Position numbers and translations under genes: made by a program | Origin: Kutzneria sp035492655 | Lineage (GTDB): Bacteria > Actinomycetota > Actinomycetes > Mycobacteriales > Pseudonocardiaceae | Assembly (NCBI GenBank): GCA_035492655.1 | Contig: DATJJB010000072.1 | Span: forward strand, 1-6,078 | DNA length: 6,078 nt | Reading direction: 5' to 3' | Part shown: piece after piece, positions 1 through 6,078 of the stretch | How the letters are laid out: each line of letters begins with the position of its first letter | Numbering within the stretch: the first letter of the stretch is position 1 | The notes under the pieces: model-generated | Seen by the model: the letters and a program-made list of their open reading frames with translations, nothing else | The model's database searches: none | Told to the model about the DNA's origin: nothing

Positions 1-10
1 CGACTGAGAT

Positions 11-14
11 GGAG
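11..14 (+). promoter_or_regulatory. Ribosome binding site of the GH27-type gene
   Basis: GGAG lies 5 nt before ATG at 20. Because the window begins only 19 bases upstream, no promoter can be seen. The gene may be internal to an operon that begins before base 1. Confidence 0.55.
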
Positions 15-19
15 TTTCG

Positions 20-2083
20 ATGAGTCGGAGAACGACGCGGCTGCTCACGGCGGCAGCCGCGGCCCTGCTGGCGATCACGGTGGTCCAGGTGCCACTGGCC
101 GACGCGGCCGCCGACGCCAAGGCGCCGGCCAAGGCCGACAGCGCGGCCACGCCCTATATGGGCTGGAGCAGCTGGAGCCTGGAGTCCACGAACTATCCTG
201 GCGTCAACCCGACCGGTCCGGCCAGTTGGCTGACCGAGGCCAACGTGATCAAGCAGACCGACGTGGTGGCCAGCAAGCTCAAGTCGCACGGCTACAACTA
301 CGTCAACGTGGACGCTGGCTGGCTCGGCGGCTTCGACGGCAACGCCCGCCCGCTGGCCAACGCCACCACCTTCCCGCACGGCATGAAGTACCTCGGTGAC
401 TACATCCACCGCAAGGGCCTCAAGTTCGGCGCCTACCTGGCCGTCGGCCTGGACATCCGCGCCTACAACAACGGCAACACGCCGATCGCCGGGGCCAGTG
501 GCTGCTTCACCCGCAACCTGGTCTACTCCGACCTGCGCACCACCAACGGCTGGAACAGCTCCTACAAGATCGACTTCAGCAACCCGTGCTCGCAGGCGTA
601 CATCAACTCCATCGCCACCGAGCTGGCCGGCTGGGGCGTCGACTTCCTGAAGCTGGACGGCGTCGGCCCCGGCTCCTTCCAGGGCGGCGCGAACTACGAC
701 AACACCTCTGACGTCAAGGCCTGGAACTCGGCGCTGGCCAGGACCGGCCGCAAGATCCAGTTCGTCATCTCGTGGGGCCTGAGCCACCGCCAGGCCGACG
801 TGTGGAAGGCCAACTCCAACGGCGCCCGCGTCGAGACCGACGTCGAATGCTACTGCGACACCATCGTCACCTGGAACAACTCGGTGAAGCAGCGCTTCAC
901 CGATGTGGTGCAGTGGATCCCGGACGCCGGCCCCGGCTACTGGAACAACCTGGACTCCCTCGACGTGGGCAACGGCCAGATGGACGGCATCTCCGAGGCC
1001 GAGCGCCAGACCTACATGACGCTGTGGGCGATCGAGGCCGCGCCGCTGTACGCCGGCGACGACCTGACCAAGCTGGACCCGTACGGCCTTTCCCTGCTGA
1101 CCAACGACGAGGTCATCGCGGTCGACCAGGCCGGCATCGCGGCCAAGCCGGTCGACCAGTCCAGCCAGCAGCAGGTCTGGTACGCCCGGCAGAAGGACGG
1201 CAGCTACACCGTCGCTCTGTTCAACCTCGGTGACAGCACCGCCACCGTGACGGCGAACCTGGCGCAGCTGGGCATCAACGGCACGGCCAAGGTTCGGGAC
1301 CTGTGGAGCCACCAGGATCTCGCCGCGGCCAACGGCACGGTCTCCGCGTCGCTGCCCTCGCACGGCTCGCAGCTGCTGAAGATCACGCCCAACGCCAAGG
1401 ACAACGCGCCCAACCCGCCGGGCAACCTGCACGCCGTCGCGGCCACCGGCACCACCGCCGCTGGCAACAGCGTGACCCTGTCCTGGGACACCTCCTACAG
1501 CGGCAGCACCGCGGCCAAGAGCTACGAGGTCTACAACGGCACGAATCGCCTGCTGACCACCGCCGGCACCTCGGTCACCGTGGCCAGCCTGGCCCCGTCC
1601 AGCACGTTCGACTTCACCGTCGTGGCGGTGACCAAGGACGGCAAGAAGTCCCTGCCGAGCAACCACTTCACCGTGTCCACCGCGGACAAGAACGGTTCAA
1701 TCAACTACGAGGGCGAGGCGGCGGTCAACCTCGTCACCGGGGGCGCGTCGATCAACGGCTGTGGCCCGTGCTCGGGCGGCAAGAAGGTGGGCAACCTCGG
1801 CGGCACCGGCCACCTGACGTTCCCGAACGTCTGGGCGCCCAAGGACGGCACCTACCTGATGACGGTGTCCTATGTGGATGGTGACTCCGGCCGCACCGCG
1901 CAGGTGACGGTGAACGGTGTGCCGTTCCGGCTGCCGATGGCCGGCAGCAACGACAACGACTGGGACACGCCGCAGACCGTGGTCGTCCCGATCACGCTGA
2001 AGTCCGGCGGCGGCAACGTGGTCGAGTTCAACGGCCCGACGCCGAACGACTACGTGGCCGACATCGACAAGATCACCATCTGA
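20..2083 (+). CDS. Secreted GH27-type glycosidase (alpha-galactosidase-like) with FN3 and CBM35-like domains
   Basis: 687 residues, complete. The N-terminus is a Sec-type signal peptide: Arg-rich start, Ala/Leu core at about residues 8-22, and a likely AxA cleavage near residue 29. A weak twin-Arg (R3-R4) is present. The TIM barrel (about 44-383) opens with PYMGWSSW. The expected nucleophile is D213 in FLKLDG, and the expected acid/base is D274 in the R-x3-D pattern R270-VET-D274. The stretch from WNNLDSLDVGNG to LYAGDDL also matches GH27. A beta-sandwich follows (about 385-457), then a fibronectin type III domain (about 463-557) and a C-terminal CBM35/CBM6-like domain (about 563-687) that opens with YEGEA and contains C581 and C584. 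Retaining hydrolysis of an alpha-galactoside-like bond outside the cell is the family expectation. However, two sugar-contacting residues differ from true alpha-galactosidases, so the substrate is uncertain. ATG at 20 is chosen because a GGAG lies 5 nt upstream and an in-frame TGA sits at 5-7. It precedes two permease genes by 28 nt. Confidence 0.92.
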   Translation: MSRRTTRLLTAAAAALLAITVVQVPLADAAADAKAPAKADSAATPYMGWSSWSLESTNYPGVNPTGPASWLTEANVIKQTDVVASKLKSHGYNYVNVDAGWLGGFDGNARPLANATTFPHGMKYLGDYIHRKGLKFGAYLAVGLDIRAYNNGNTPIAGASGCFTRNLVYSDLRTTNGWNSSYKIDFSNPCSQAYINSIATELAGWGVDFLKLDGVGPGSFQGGANYDNTSDVKAWNSALARTGRKIQFVISWGLSHRQADVWKANSNGARVETDVECYCDTIVTWNNSVKQRFTDVVQWIPDAGPGYWNNLDSLDVGNGQMDGISEAERQTYMTLWAIEAAPLYAGDDLTKLDPYGLSLLTNDEVIAVDQAGIAAKPVDQSSQQQVWYARQKDGSYTVALFNLGDSTATVTANLAQLGINGTAKVRDLWSHQDLAAANGTVSASLPSHGSQLLKITPNAKDNAPNPPGNLHAVAATGTTAAGNSVTLSWDTSYSGSTAAKSYEVYNGTNRLLTTAGTSVTVASLAPSSTFDFTVVAVTKDGKKSLPSNHFTVSTADKNGSINYEGEAAVNLVTGGASINGCGPCSGGKKVGNLGGTGHLTFPNVWAPKDGTYLMTVSYVDGDSGRTAQVTVNGVPFRLPMAGSNDNDWDTPQTVVVPITLKSGGGNVVEFNGPTPNDYVADIDKITI

Positions 2084-2098
2084 GCCACCTGACTCGGA

Positions 2099-2105
2099 AA
2101 GGGGA
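2099..2105 (+). promoter_or_regulatory. Ribosome binding site of the first permease gene
   Basis: AAGGGGA ends 6 nt before GTG at 2112 and 9 nt before a second in-frame GTG at 2115. Both are possible starts. The ATG at 2107 is in another frame and stops after three codons, so it is not the start. The 28-nt gap after the GH27 gene contains no hairpin that would suggest termination. Confidence 0.65.
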
Positions 2106-2111
2106 CATGCC

Positions 2112-3056
2112 GTGGTGACCGCGACACAGGAAACGACCACACTGCCGGTGGTGCCGGTCGCCACGGCACGTCGCCGCCGGCCGGGGATCAGGCGGGGACA
2201 CCTGCCGCTGGCCCTGCTGCTGATCGCGCCGGCCGTCATCGGCTTCGCGGTGTTCTTCGCCTACCCGACGGTGCAGGGCATCTACTACAGCTTCACCGAC
2301 TTCCACGTGCTCAGCGCGCCCAACTGGGTCGGGCTGGACAACTTCAAGCAGCTGCTCGGCGACGACGTCTTCTGGCACTCGCTGTGGGTCACCGTCTACT
2401 TCGTGCTGCTCTCGGTGGTCTTCGGCATCCTGATCTCGCTGGTCACCGCGGTGATCATGCACCGGCTGACCAGGTCAACCCTGGTCCGCGGCATCGTGCT
2501 GCTGCCGTTCCTGATCTCGGGCGTGGTCGCGGCGATGACCTGGTCCTGGATGCTCGACCCGGGGCTGGGCATCGTCAACTCGGTCATCAGCAAGCTCATT
2601 GGCCATCCGCTGCTGTTCTTCGGCGACAGCGCACTGGCGGTGCCCTCGCTGGCCGCGATCAGCGTGTGGAAGTCCATGGGCTACAACGCGATCCTCATCT
2701 TCGCCGGCCTGCAGACCATTCCGGCCACCATCTACGAGGCCGGCCGGATCGACGGGGCCGGCGAGTTCCAGATGTTCCGCCGGCTGACCGTGCCGCTGCT
2801 GCGCAACATCCTGGTGATGGTGGTGATCCTGACCGTCATCGGCTCCTTCCAGGTGTTCGACATCGTGCAGGTGACCACCAAGGGCGGCCCGCAGAACGCG
2901 TCGCTGGTGCTGCAGATGTACATCTACAACAAGGCCTTCAGCCAGTTCGACTTCGGTTACGCGGCAACGATGTCGCTTGCCCTGTTCGCGATGCTGATCG
3001 CGATCACCTTCACCCAGCTCAAGATGACCCGCGCCGGCGAGTCCGACCTCAGTTGA
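2112..3056 (+). CDS. ABC sugar transporter permease, MalF/UgpA type
   Basis: 314 residues, the usual size for this subunit; start GTG 2112 (or 2115). It is one of two inner-membrane channel subunits of a carbohydrate importer of the CUT1 class. After a basic cytoplasmic N-terminus (RRRRPGIRR region, about 20-28), hydrophobic segments lie at about residues 31-53, 91-115, 126-146, 176-200, 231-250 and 282-301. This is the six-helix pattern of the family. The loop that docks on the ATPase is complete: E209-A-G, G215, then L225-x-V227-P228, matching EAA-x3-G-x9-I-x-LP. The early segment YPTVQGIYYSFTDF and the KGGPQNAS stretch are typical of MalF-like permeases. It is followed after 14 nt by the partner permease. 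No solute-binding protein or ATPase gene is in the window. The transported sugar cannot be read from the sequence; the flanking hydrolases suggest an oligosaccharide released by the GH27-type enzyme. Confidence 0.96.
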   Translation: MVTATQETTTLPVVPVATARRRRPGIRRGHLPLALLLIAPAVIGFAVFFAYPTVQGIYYSFTDFHVLSAPNWVGLDNFKQLLGDDVFWHSLWVTVYFVLLSVVFGILISLVTAVIMHRLTRSTLVRGIVLLPFLISGVVAAMTWSWMLDPGLGIVNSVISKLIGHPLLFFGDSALAVPSLAAISVWKSMGYNAILIFAGLQTIPATIYEAGRIDGAGEFQMFRRLTVPLLRNILVMVVILTVIGSFQVFDIVQVTTKGGPQNASLVLQMYIYNKAFSQFDFGYAATMSLALFAMLIAITFTQLKMTRAGESDLS

Positions 3057-3062
3057 GAGGAG
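3057..3062 (+). promoter_or_regulatory. Ribosome binding site of the second permease gene
   Basis: GAGGAG directly follows the stop codon of the first permease gene and ends 8 nt before GTG at 3071. It decides the start: the reading frame stays open far upstream (to about 2384), but that part overlaps the first permease in another frame and makes no sensible protein. Confidence 0.75.
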
Positions 3063-3070
3063 TTGCCGCC

Positions 3071-3967
3071 GTGGCGACCCGTTCCGTCACCGCCCGACCC
3101 TCGGTCGGCCGGGTGCTGGCCTGGCTCTACCTGGCCGTGATCATCCTGATCACGCTGTTCCCGTTCTACTGGATCCTGCGCACCGCGCTGTCCAACAACT
3201 TCGCCCTGCACACCGATGCCGGCTCCCTGCTGCCGGTGGACTTCACGCTCGGCGCGTTCAAACGCGCGCTCGGGCTGGCCACGGTGGCCGAGGCGCAGGC
3301 CGAGGGCGGCTCCGGCGCGTCCCTGAACACCGCGCTGTACCTGCGCAACTCGGTGATCTACGCCGGCGTGCAGACCGCGCTGGTGGTGTTCTGCTCGGCC
3401 ACCGCCGCCTATGCCTTCTCCCGGCTGCGCTGGCGCGGGCGGGAGGTCGTGTTCTCCATCCTGCTGTGCGCCTTGATGGTGCCGGCCATCTTCACCCTGA
3501 TCCCGAACTTCGTCACGGTGAAGAACCTGGGCCTGACCAACAGCTTCGCCGGCATGATCCTGCCCGGCGCGTTCTTCTCCGCGTTCAACATCTTCTTCCT
3601 GCGGCAGTTCATGCTCGGCCTGTCCAGCGAGGTCGAGGAGGCGGCGACCATCGACGGCGCCGGCCCGCTGCGGGTGTTCTTCCGGATCGTGCTGCCGATG
3701 TGCGCGGCGCCGATCGCCACGCTGTGCCTGCTGACGTTCATCAACACCTGGAACGACTACTTCTGGCCGCTGATGGTGACCAGCGACGAGAGCGTGCGGC
3801 CGCTGACCCTGGCGCTGGCCGTGTTCAAGCAGGCCTCGCCCAACACCGCGGTGGACTGGGCCGGCCTGATGGCGGCCACGCTGATCGCCGCGCTGCCGAT
3901 GCTGCTGCTGTTCGTGGTGTTCGGCCGGCGCATCGTCAACTCCATCGGCTTCACCGGGATCAAGTGA
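3071..3967 (+). CDS. ABC sugar transporter permease, MalG/UgpE type
   Basis: 298 residues from GTG at 3071. It is the second channel subunit of the carbohydrate importer and pairs with the product of the preceding gene in the membrane. Hydrophobic segments lie at about residues 15-37, 92-115, 126-148, 157-178, 207-226 and 264-285. The ATPase-docking loop is a perfect family motif: E190-A-A, G196, I206-x-L208-P209, within VEEAATIDGAG. The WNDYFWPLMV segment and the C-terminal GRRIVNSIGFTGIK are typical of MalG-like proteins. The extracytoplasmic stretch between helices 1 and 2 (about 41-90) carries a Gly/Ala/Ser-rich insertion near residues 71-84 that is longer than I expect for the family. 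The gene lies 14 nt after its partner and its stop codon overlaps the start of the GH95 gene, so coordinated expression of uptake and intracellular hydrolysis is likely. The ATPase is not encoded here; a shared MsiK-like ATPase is a reasonable guess from actinomycete practice. Confidence 0.96.
   Translation: MATRSVTARPSVGRVLAWLYLAVIILITLFPFYWILRTALSNNFALHTDAGSLLPVDFTLGAFKRALGLATVAEAQAEGGSGASLNTALYLRNSVIYAGVQTALVVFCSATAAYAFSRLRWRGREVVFSILLCALMVPAIFTLIPNFVTVKNLGLTNSFAGMILPGAFFSAFNIFFLRQFMLGLSSEVEEAATIDGAGPLRVFFRIVLPMCAAPIATLCLLTFINTWNDYFWPLMVTSDESVRPLTLALAVFKQASPNTAVDWAGLMAATLIAALPMLLLFVVFGRRIVNSIGFTGIK
3956..3959 (+). promoter_or_regulatory. Weak ribosome binding site and TGATG junction before the GH95 gene
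   Basis: GGGA inside the last codons of the MalG-type gene lies 7 nt before ATG at 3967, which shares its A with the TGA stop at 3965-3967. GTG at 3964 is an in-frame alternative start one codon earlier. The weak site combined with the overlap suggests translational coupling to the permease. Confidence 0.5.
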
Positions 3968-6078
3968 TGCGACACGACGACCTGGTGCTCTCCTGGCCGC
4001 GCCCGGCGGGGGAGTGGATCGAGGCGGCGCCGGTGGGCAACGGCCGGCTCGGCGCCATGGTGTTCGGCGGCCCGGGGCGGACTCGCTTGCAGGTCAACGA
4101 CTCCACGGTCTGGTCCGGCACGCCGCACGGCCCGGCCGACAGCCTGGCCGACGTGCTGGCCACCGGCGCGGGTCCGGCGCGGCTAGACGACGTGCGGAGG
4201 GCCGTTCGGGCCGGTGACTACCGGACCGCGGACCTGCTGCTGATGTCGTTCGAGGGCCCGTACAGCCAGGAGTTCCTGCCGTTCGTGGATCTCTGGCTGA
4301 CGCTGGGGGAGGGCAGCCTGCACGGCCGGACCCTCGACCTGGACAACGGTGTCGCGCACGAGTTCCTGACCGTCGACGGCCACGAGGTGGAACGCTCGGT
4401 CTGGGCCAGCCATCCGGCCGGCGTGCTCTGCGTCAGCATCACCGGCCGTGCGGATCTCCGCGTGGGGCTGGACTCGCAGCTGCGCACAGTGCACAAGCTG
4501 GTGCGCGACAACGGGATTCAGCTCGGCGTGGAGATCCCGGTCGACGGCGCACCGCAGCACGAACCCGAGGTCAAGGAGCCGCTGCGGTACGCCGACGGCC
4601 CGATCGACGACTACGACCCGTTCGGCGCGGTCGTGGTACGCGTCCACACCGACGGCGAAGTGTCCACAGCGGACGGTGAGCTGGCTGTCACCGGCGCTGG
4701 TCGTACGTTGATCGTGCTCGGCTCCTCCACCGCGGCGCGCGACTTCTGGGATGAGCGCGCGTCCAGGACCCGTACTGAGCACCTGGATGCCGCCGATGCC
4801 CGGGTTTCCGCCGCGTTGGCGCAGGGGGCTGAAACGCTGCTGCGGGAGCACGATGCCGACCTGCGTGCGCTGTTGGGCGGCACCTCGCTGCGGATCGGCC
4901 GTCAGGTCAACGGCCCGATCGCCGCCGAAGACGTGCTCTCCGGCCAGGACGAGCAGCTCACCGCGACGGTGATGTTCCAGTACGGCCGGTACCTGCTGGC
5001 CTCGTCCTCCCGTCCGGGCAGTGGCCCGCCGGCCAATCTCCAGGGCGTGTGGAACGACGAGCTGCGGCCGGCCTGGTCGTCCAACTACACGGTCAACATC
5101 AACACCCAGATGAACTACTGGCCGGCCGAGGTGACCGGCCTGGCCGAGTGCCACCTGCCGCTGATCGACCTGCTGGACAAGATGGCGGCCAACGGATCCC
5201 AGGTCGCACAGCAGCTTTACGGCGCGCGCGGCTGGGTCACCCACCACAACACCGACATGTGGGGCTGGGCGCTGCCGGTCGGCCTTGGCCACGGCGCGCC
5301 ATCCTGGGCGATCTGGCAGATGGGCGGCGCGTGGCTGGTCCAGCACGCCTGGGACCACTACGAATTCACCGGCGACACCGACTTCCTGCGCGACCGCGCC
5401 TGGCCACTGCTGCGCGGCTGCGCCGAGTTCTGCCTCGACTGGCTGGTCGAGGGTGACGGCTGGTTGGACACCATCCCGTCCACCTCGCCGGAGAACTGGT
5501 TCCTGGTCGACGGCACCCCGCAGTCGCTGTCCTGGTCGTCCACAATGGACATGGCGCTGATCCGGTCCGTGTTCACCCGCTGCCTGGACACGGCCCGGCT
5601 GGCCGGCATCGACGACCCGGTGCTGAGCGAGATCGAGAAAGCGCTGCCGCGGTTACGGCCGGCGGCCGTCACCGCGGGCGGCTGGATCCAGGAGTGGGTC
5701 GAGGATCTGCCGGAGGAAGACCCGAAGCACCGGCACATGTCCCCGCTGGTGTCGGTCTATCCGTTGGGACAGATCGATTTCGAGGCGACGCCGGAGCTGG
5801 CCGAGGCGGCGGTGAACCTGATGGACCGCCGTGGCAACGGGGCCATGGGCTGGTCGTGGGCGTGGAAGATCGCGCTGCGGGCCCGGCTCGGCGACGGTGA
5901 GACCGCGCGGTCGCTGCTGGTGGAGGCCACCCGGCCACTGGGCTTCGACTGGGACGTCAACGCCCCGACCGACGGCTCGCAGTGGGGCGGCCTGCTGCCC
6001 AACCTGTTCAGCTCGCACCCGCCGTTCCAGATCGACGGCAACTACGGCTTCCCGGCCGGCATCGCGGAAATGCTGGTG
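3967..6078 (+). CDS. GH95-family glycosidase (alpha-L-fucosidase / alpha-L-galactosidase family), 3' end cut by window
   Basis: 704 residues are visible with no stop; the family is usually about 750-800 residues, so roughly the last 50-100 are missing. There is no signal peptide, so it should act in the cytoplasm. The N-terminal beta-domain starts with WPRPAGEW, VGNGRLGAMVFGG and VNDSTVWSG (residues 10-51), the GH95 signature. A helical linker (about 260-305) leads into the (alpha/alpha)6 barrel. The inverting catalytic set known from Bifidobacterium AfcA (N421, N423, E566, D766) appears here as N377 and N379 in VNINTQMNYWPAE, E509 in STSPEN and D690 in QIDGNYGF. R589 and H590 of the HRH motif are also present. 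Position 375 is Thr where fucosidases usually have His, so an alpha-L-galactosidase or a related activity is as likely as fucosidase. A rare TTA leucine codon occurs at residue 563. Context: it overlaps the importer gene, consistent with processing of imported oligosaccharides. Confidence 0.92.
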   Translation, partial: MRHDDLVLSWPRPAGEWIEAAPVGNGRLGAMVFGGPGRTRLQVNDSTVWSGTPHGPADSLADVLATGAGPARLDDVRRAVRAGDYRTADLLLMSFEGPYSQEFLPFVDLWLTLGEGSLHGRTLDLDNGVAHEFLTVDGHEVERSVWASHPAGVLCVSITGRADLRVGLDSQLRTVHKLVRDNGIQLGVEIPVDGAPQHEPEVKEPLRYADGPIDDYDPFGAVVVRVHTDGEVSTADGELAVTGAGRTLIVLGSSTAARDFWDERASRTRTEHLDAADARVSAALAQGAETLLREHDADLRALLGGTSLRIGRQVNGPIAAEDVLSGQDEQLTATVMFQYGRYLLASSSRPGSGPPANLQGVWNDELRPAWSSNYTVNINTQMNYWPAEVTGLAECHLPLIDLLDKMAANGSQVAQQLYGARGWVTHHNTDMWGWALPVGLGHGAPSWAIWQMGGAWLVQHAWDHYEFTGDTDFLRDRAWPLLRGCAEFCLDWLVEGDGWLDTIPSTSPENWFLVDGTPQSLSWSSTMDMALIRSVFTRCLDTARLAGIDDPVLSEIEKALPRLRPAAVTAGGWIQEWVEDLPEEDPKHRHMSPLVSVYPLGQIDFEATPELAEAAVNLMDRRGNGAMGWSWAWKIALRARLGDGETARSLLVEATRPLGFDWDVNAPTDGSQWGGLLPNLFSSHPPFQIDGNYGFPAGIAEMLV
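5653..5655 (+). other. Single in-frame TTA (leucine) codon in the GH95 gene
   Basis: The codon for Leu563 of the GH95 protein is TTA. I found no other in-frame TTA in the four genes, which use CTG, CTC or TTG for leucine apart from one CTA at residue 72 of the same protein. In Streptomyces, TTA codons depend on the bldA tRNA and can delay expression to late growth. Whether this applies depends on the host genus. Confidence 0.6.

Noticed and set aside
9..23. Tiny ORF (ATG at 9, stop at 21-23) overlapping the GH27 start; a similar one at 2107-2118 overlaps the first permease start
   Set aside because: Only three or four codons long and expected by chance; the ATG at 9 has no ribosome site visible before it. 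Not evidence of a leader peptide.
20..40. Possible Tat signal (Arg3-Arg4) on the GH27-type protein
   Set aside because: The hydrophobic residue expected two after the Arg pair is Thr, and the rest fits an ordinary Sec signal peptide, so Tat export is not supported.
2084..2111. Possible terminator or regulatory hairpin between the GH27 gene and the permease gene
   Set aside because: Only 28 bases, with no inverted repeat or T-run; it holds just the ribosome binding site.
1697..2239. 180-codon minus-strand open frame across the end of the GH27 gene and the start of the permease gene
   Set aside because: No domain, no convincing ribosome site, and antisense to two well-supported genes.
2384..3070. 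Upstream extension of the MalG-type reading frame
   Set aside because: It overlaps the MalF-type gene in another frame and reads as Arg/His/Pro-rich nonsense. The ribosome binding site at 3057-3062 and GTG at 3071 give a normal-length permease.
4183..5358. 391-codon open frame on the minus strand opposite the GH95 gene
   Set aside because: Its translation is low-complexity Arg/Val/Gly-rich with no recognisable domain. It is fully antisense to a clear GH95 coding region, a typical artefact of high-GC codon bias.

Overview
The window looks like part of a sugar-utilisation operon from a high-GC actinomycete. The reasons are a strong G/C bias at third codon positions, GTG starts, very short intergenic gaps and a MalF/MalG-type sugar importer flanked by glycoside hydrolases. 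The genus cannot be fixed from the sequence. All four genes lie on the + strand and occupy almost every base. There is no gene-free stretch over 300 bases, and I see no RNA gene, mobile element, CRISPR array or terminator.

Layout: (1) 20-2083, a secreted GH27-type glycosidase with a signal peptide, a TIM barrel, a beta-sandwich, a fibronectin type III domain and a C-terminal CBM35/CBM6-like carbohydrate-binding domain. (2) 2112-3056, a MalF/UgpA-type permease subunit. (3) 3071-3967, a MalG/UgpE-type permease subunit. (4) 3967 to the window edge, a GH95-family enzyme (alpha-L-fucosidase / alpha-L-galactosidase family) with no signal peptide; it is cut by the window after 704 residues. Gaps are 28 and 14 nt, and the last junction is a TGATG stop/start overlap, so the four genes are probably co-transcribed and translated in sequence.

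Inferred working: the secreted GH27 enzyme binds a plant or other complex glycan outside the cell and trims it. The permease pair imports the released oligosaccharide. The cytoplasmic GH95 enzyme then removes an alpha-L-fucosyl or alpha-L-galactosyl end. The solute-binding protein and the ATPase that such an importer needs are absent. The binding protein may lie just upstream of base 1, and many actinomycetes use a shared MsiK-type ATPase encoded elsewhere.

The most interesting points are at the residue level. The GH27 protein keeps both catalytic aspartates but has lost two classical galactose-contacting residues. The GH95 protein keeps its catalytic set but has Thr where fucosidases usually have His next to the Asn-x-Asn motif, which points to L-galactose or another non-fucose substrate. 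The GH95 gene also carries a single TTA codon, so it may be under bldA-type control. I found no wholly new type of system; the novelty lies in the probable unassigned substrate of this locus.
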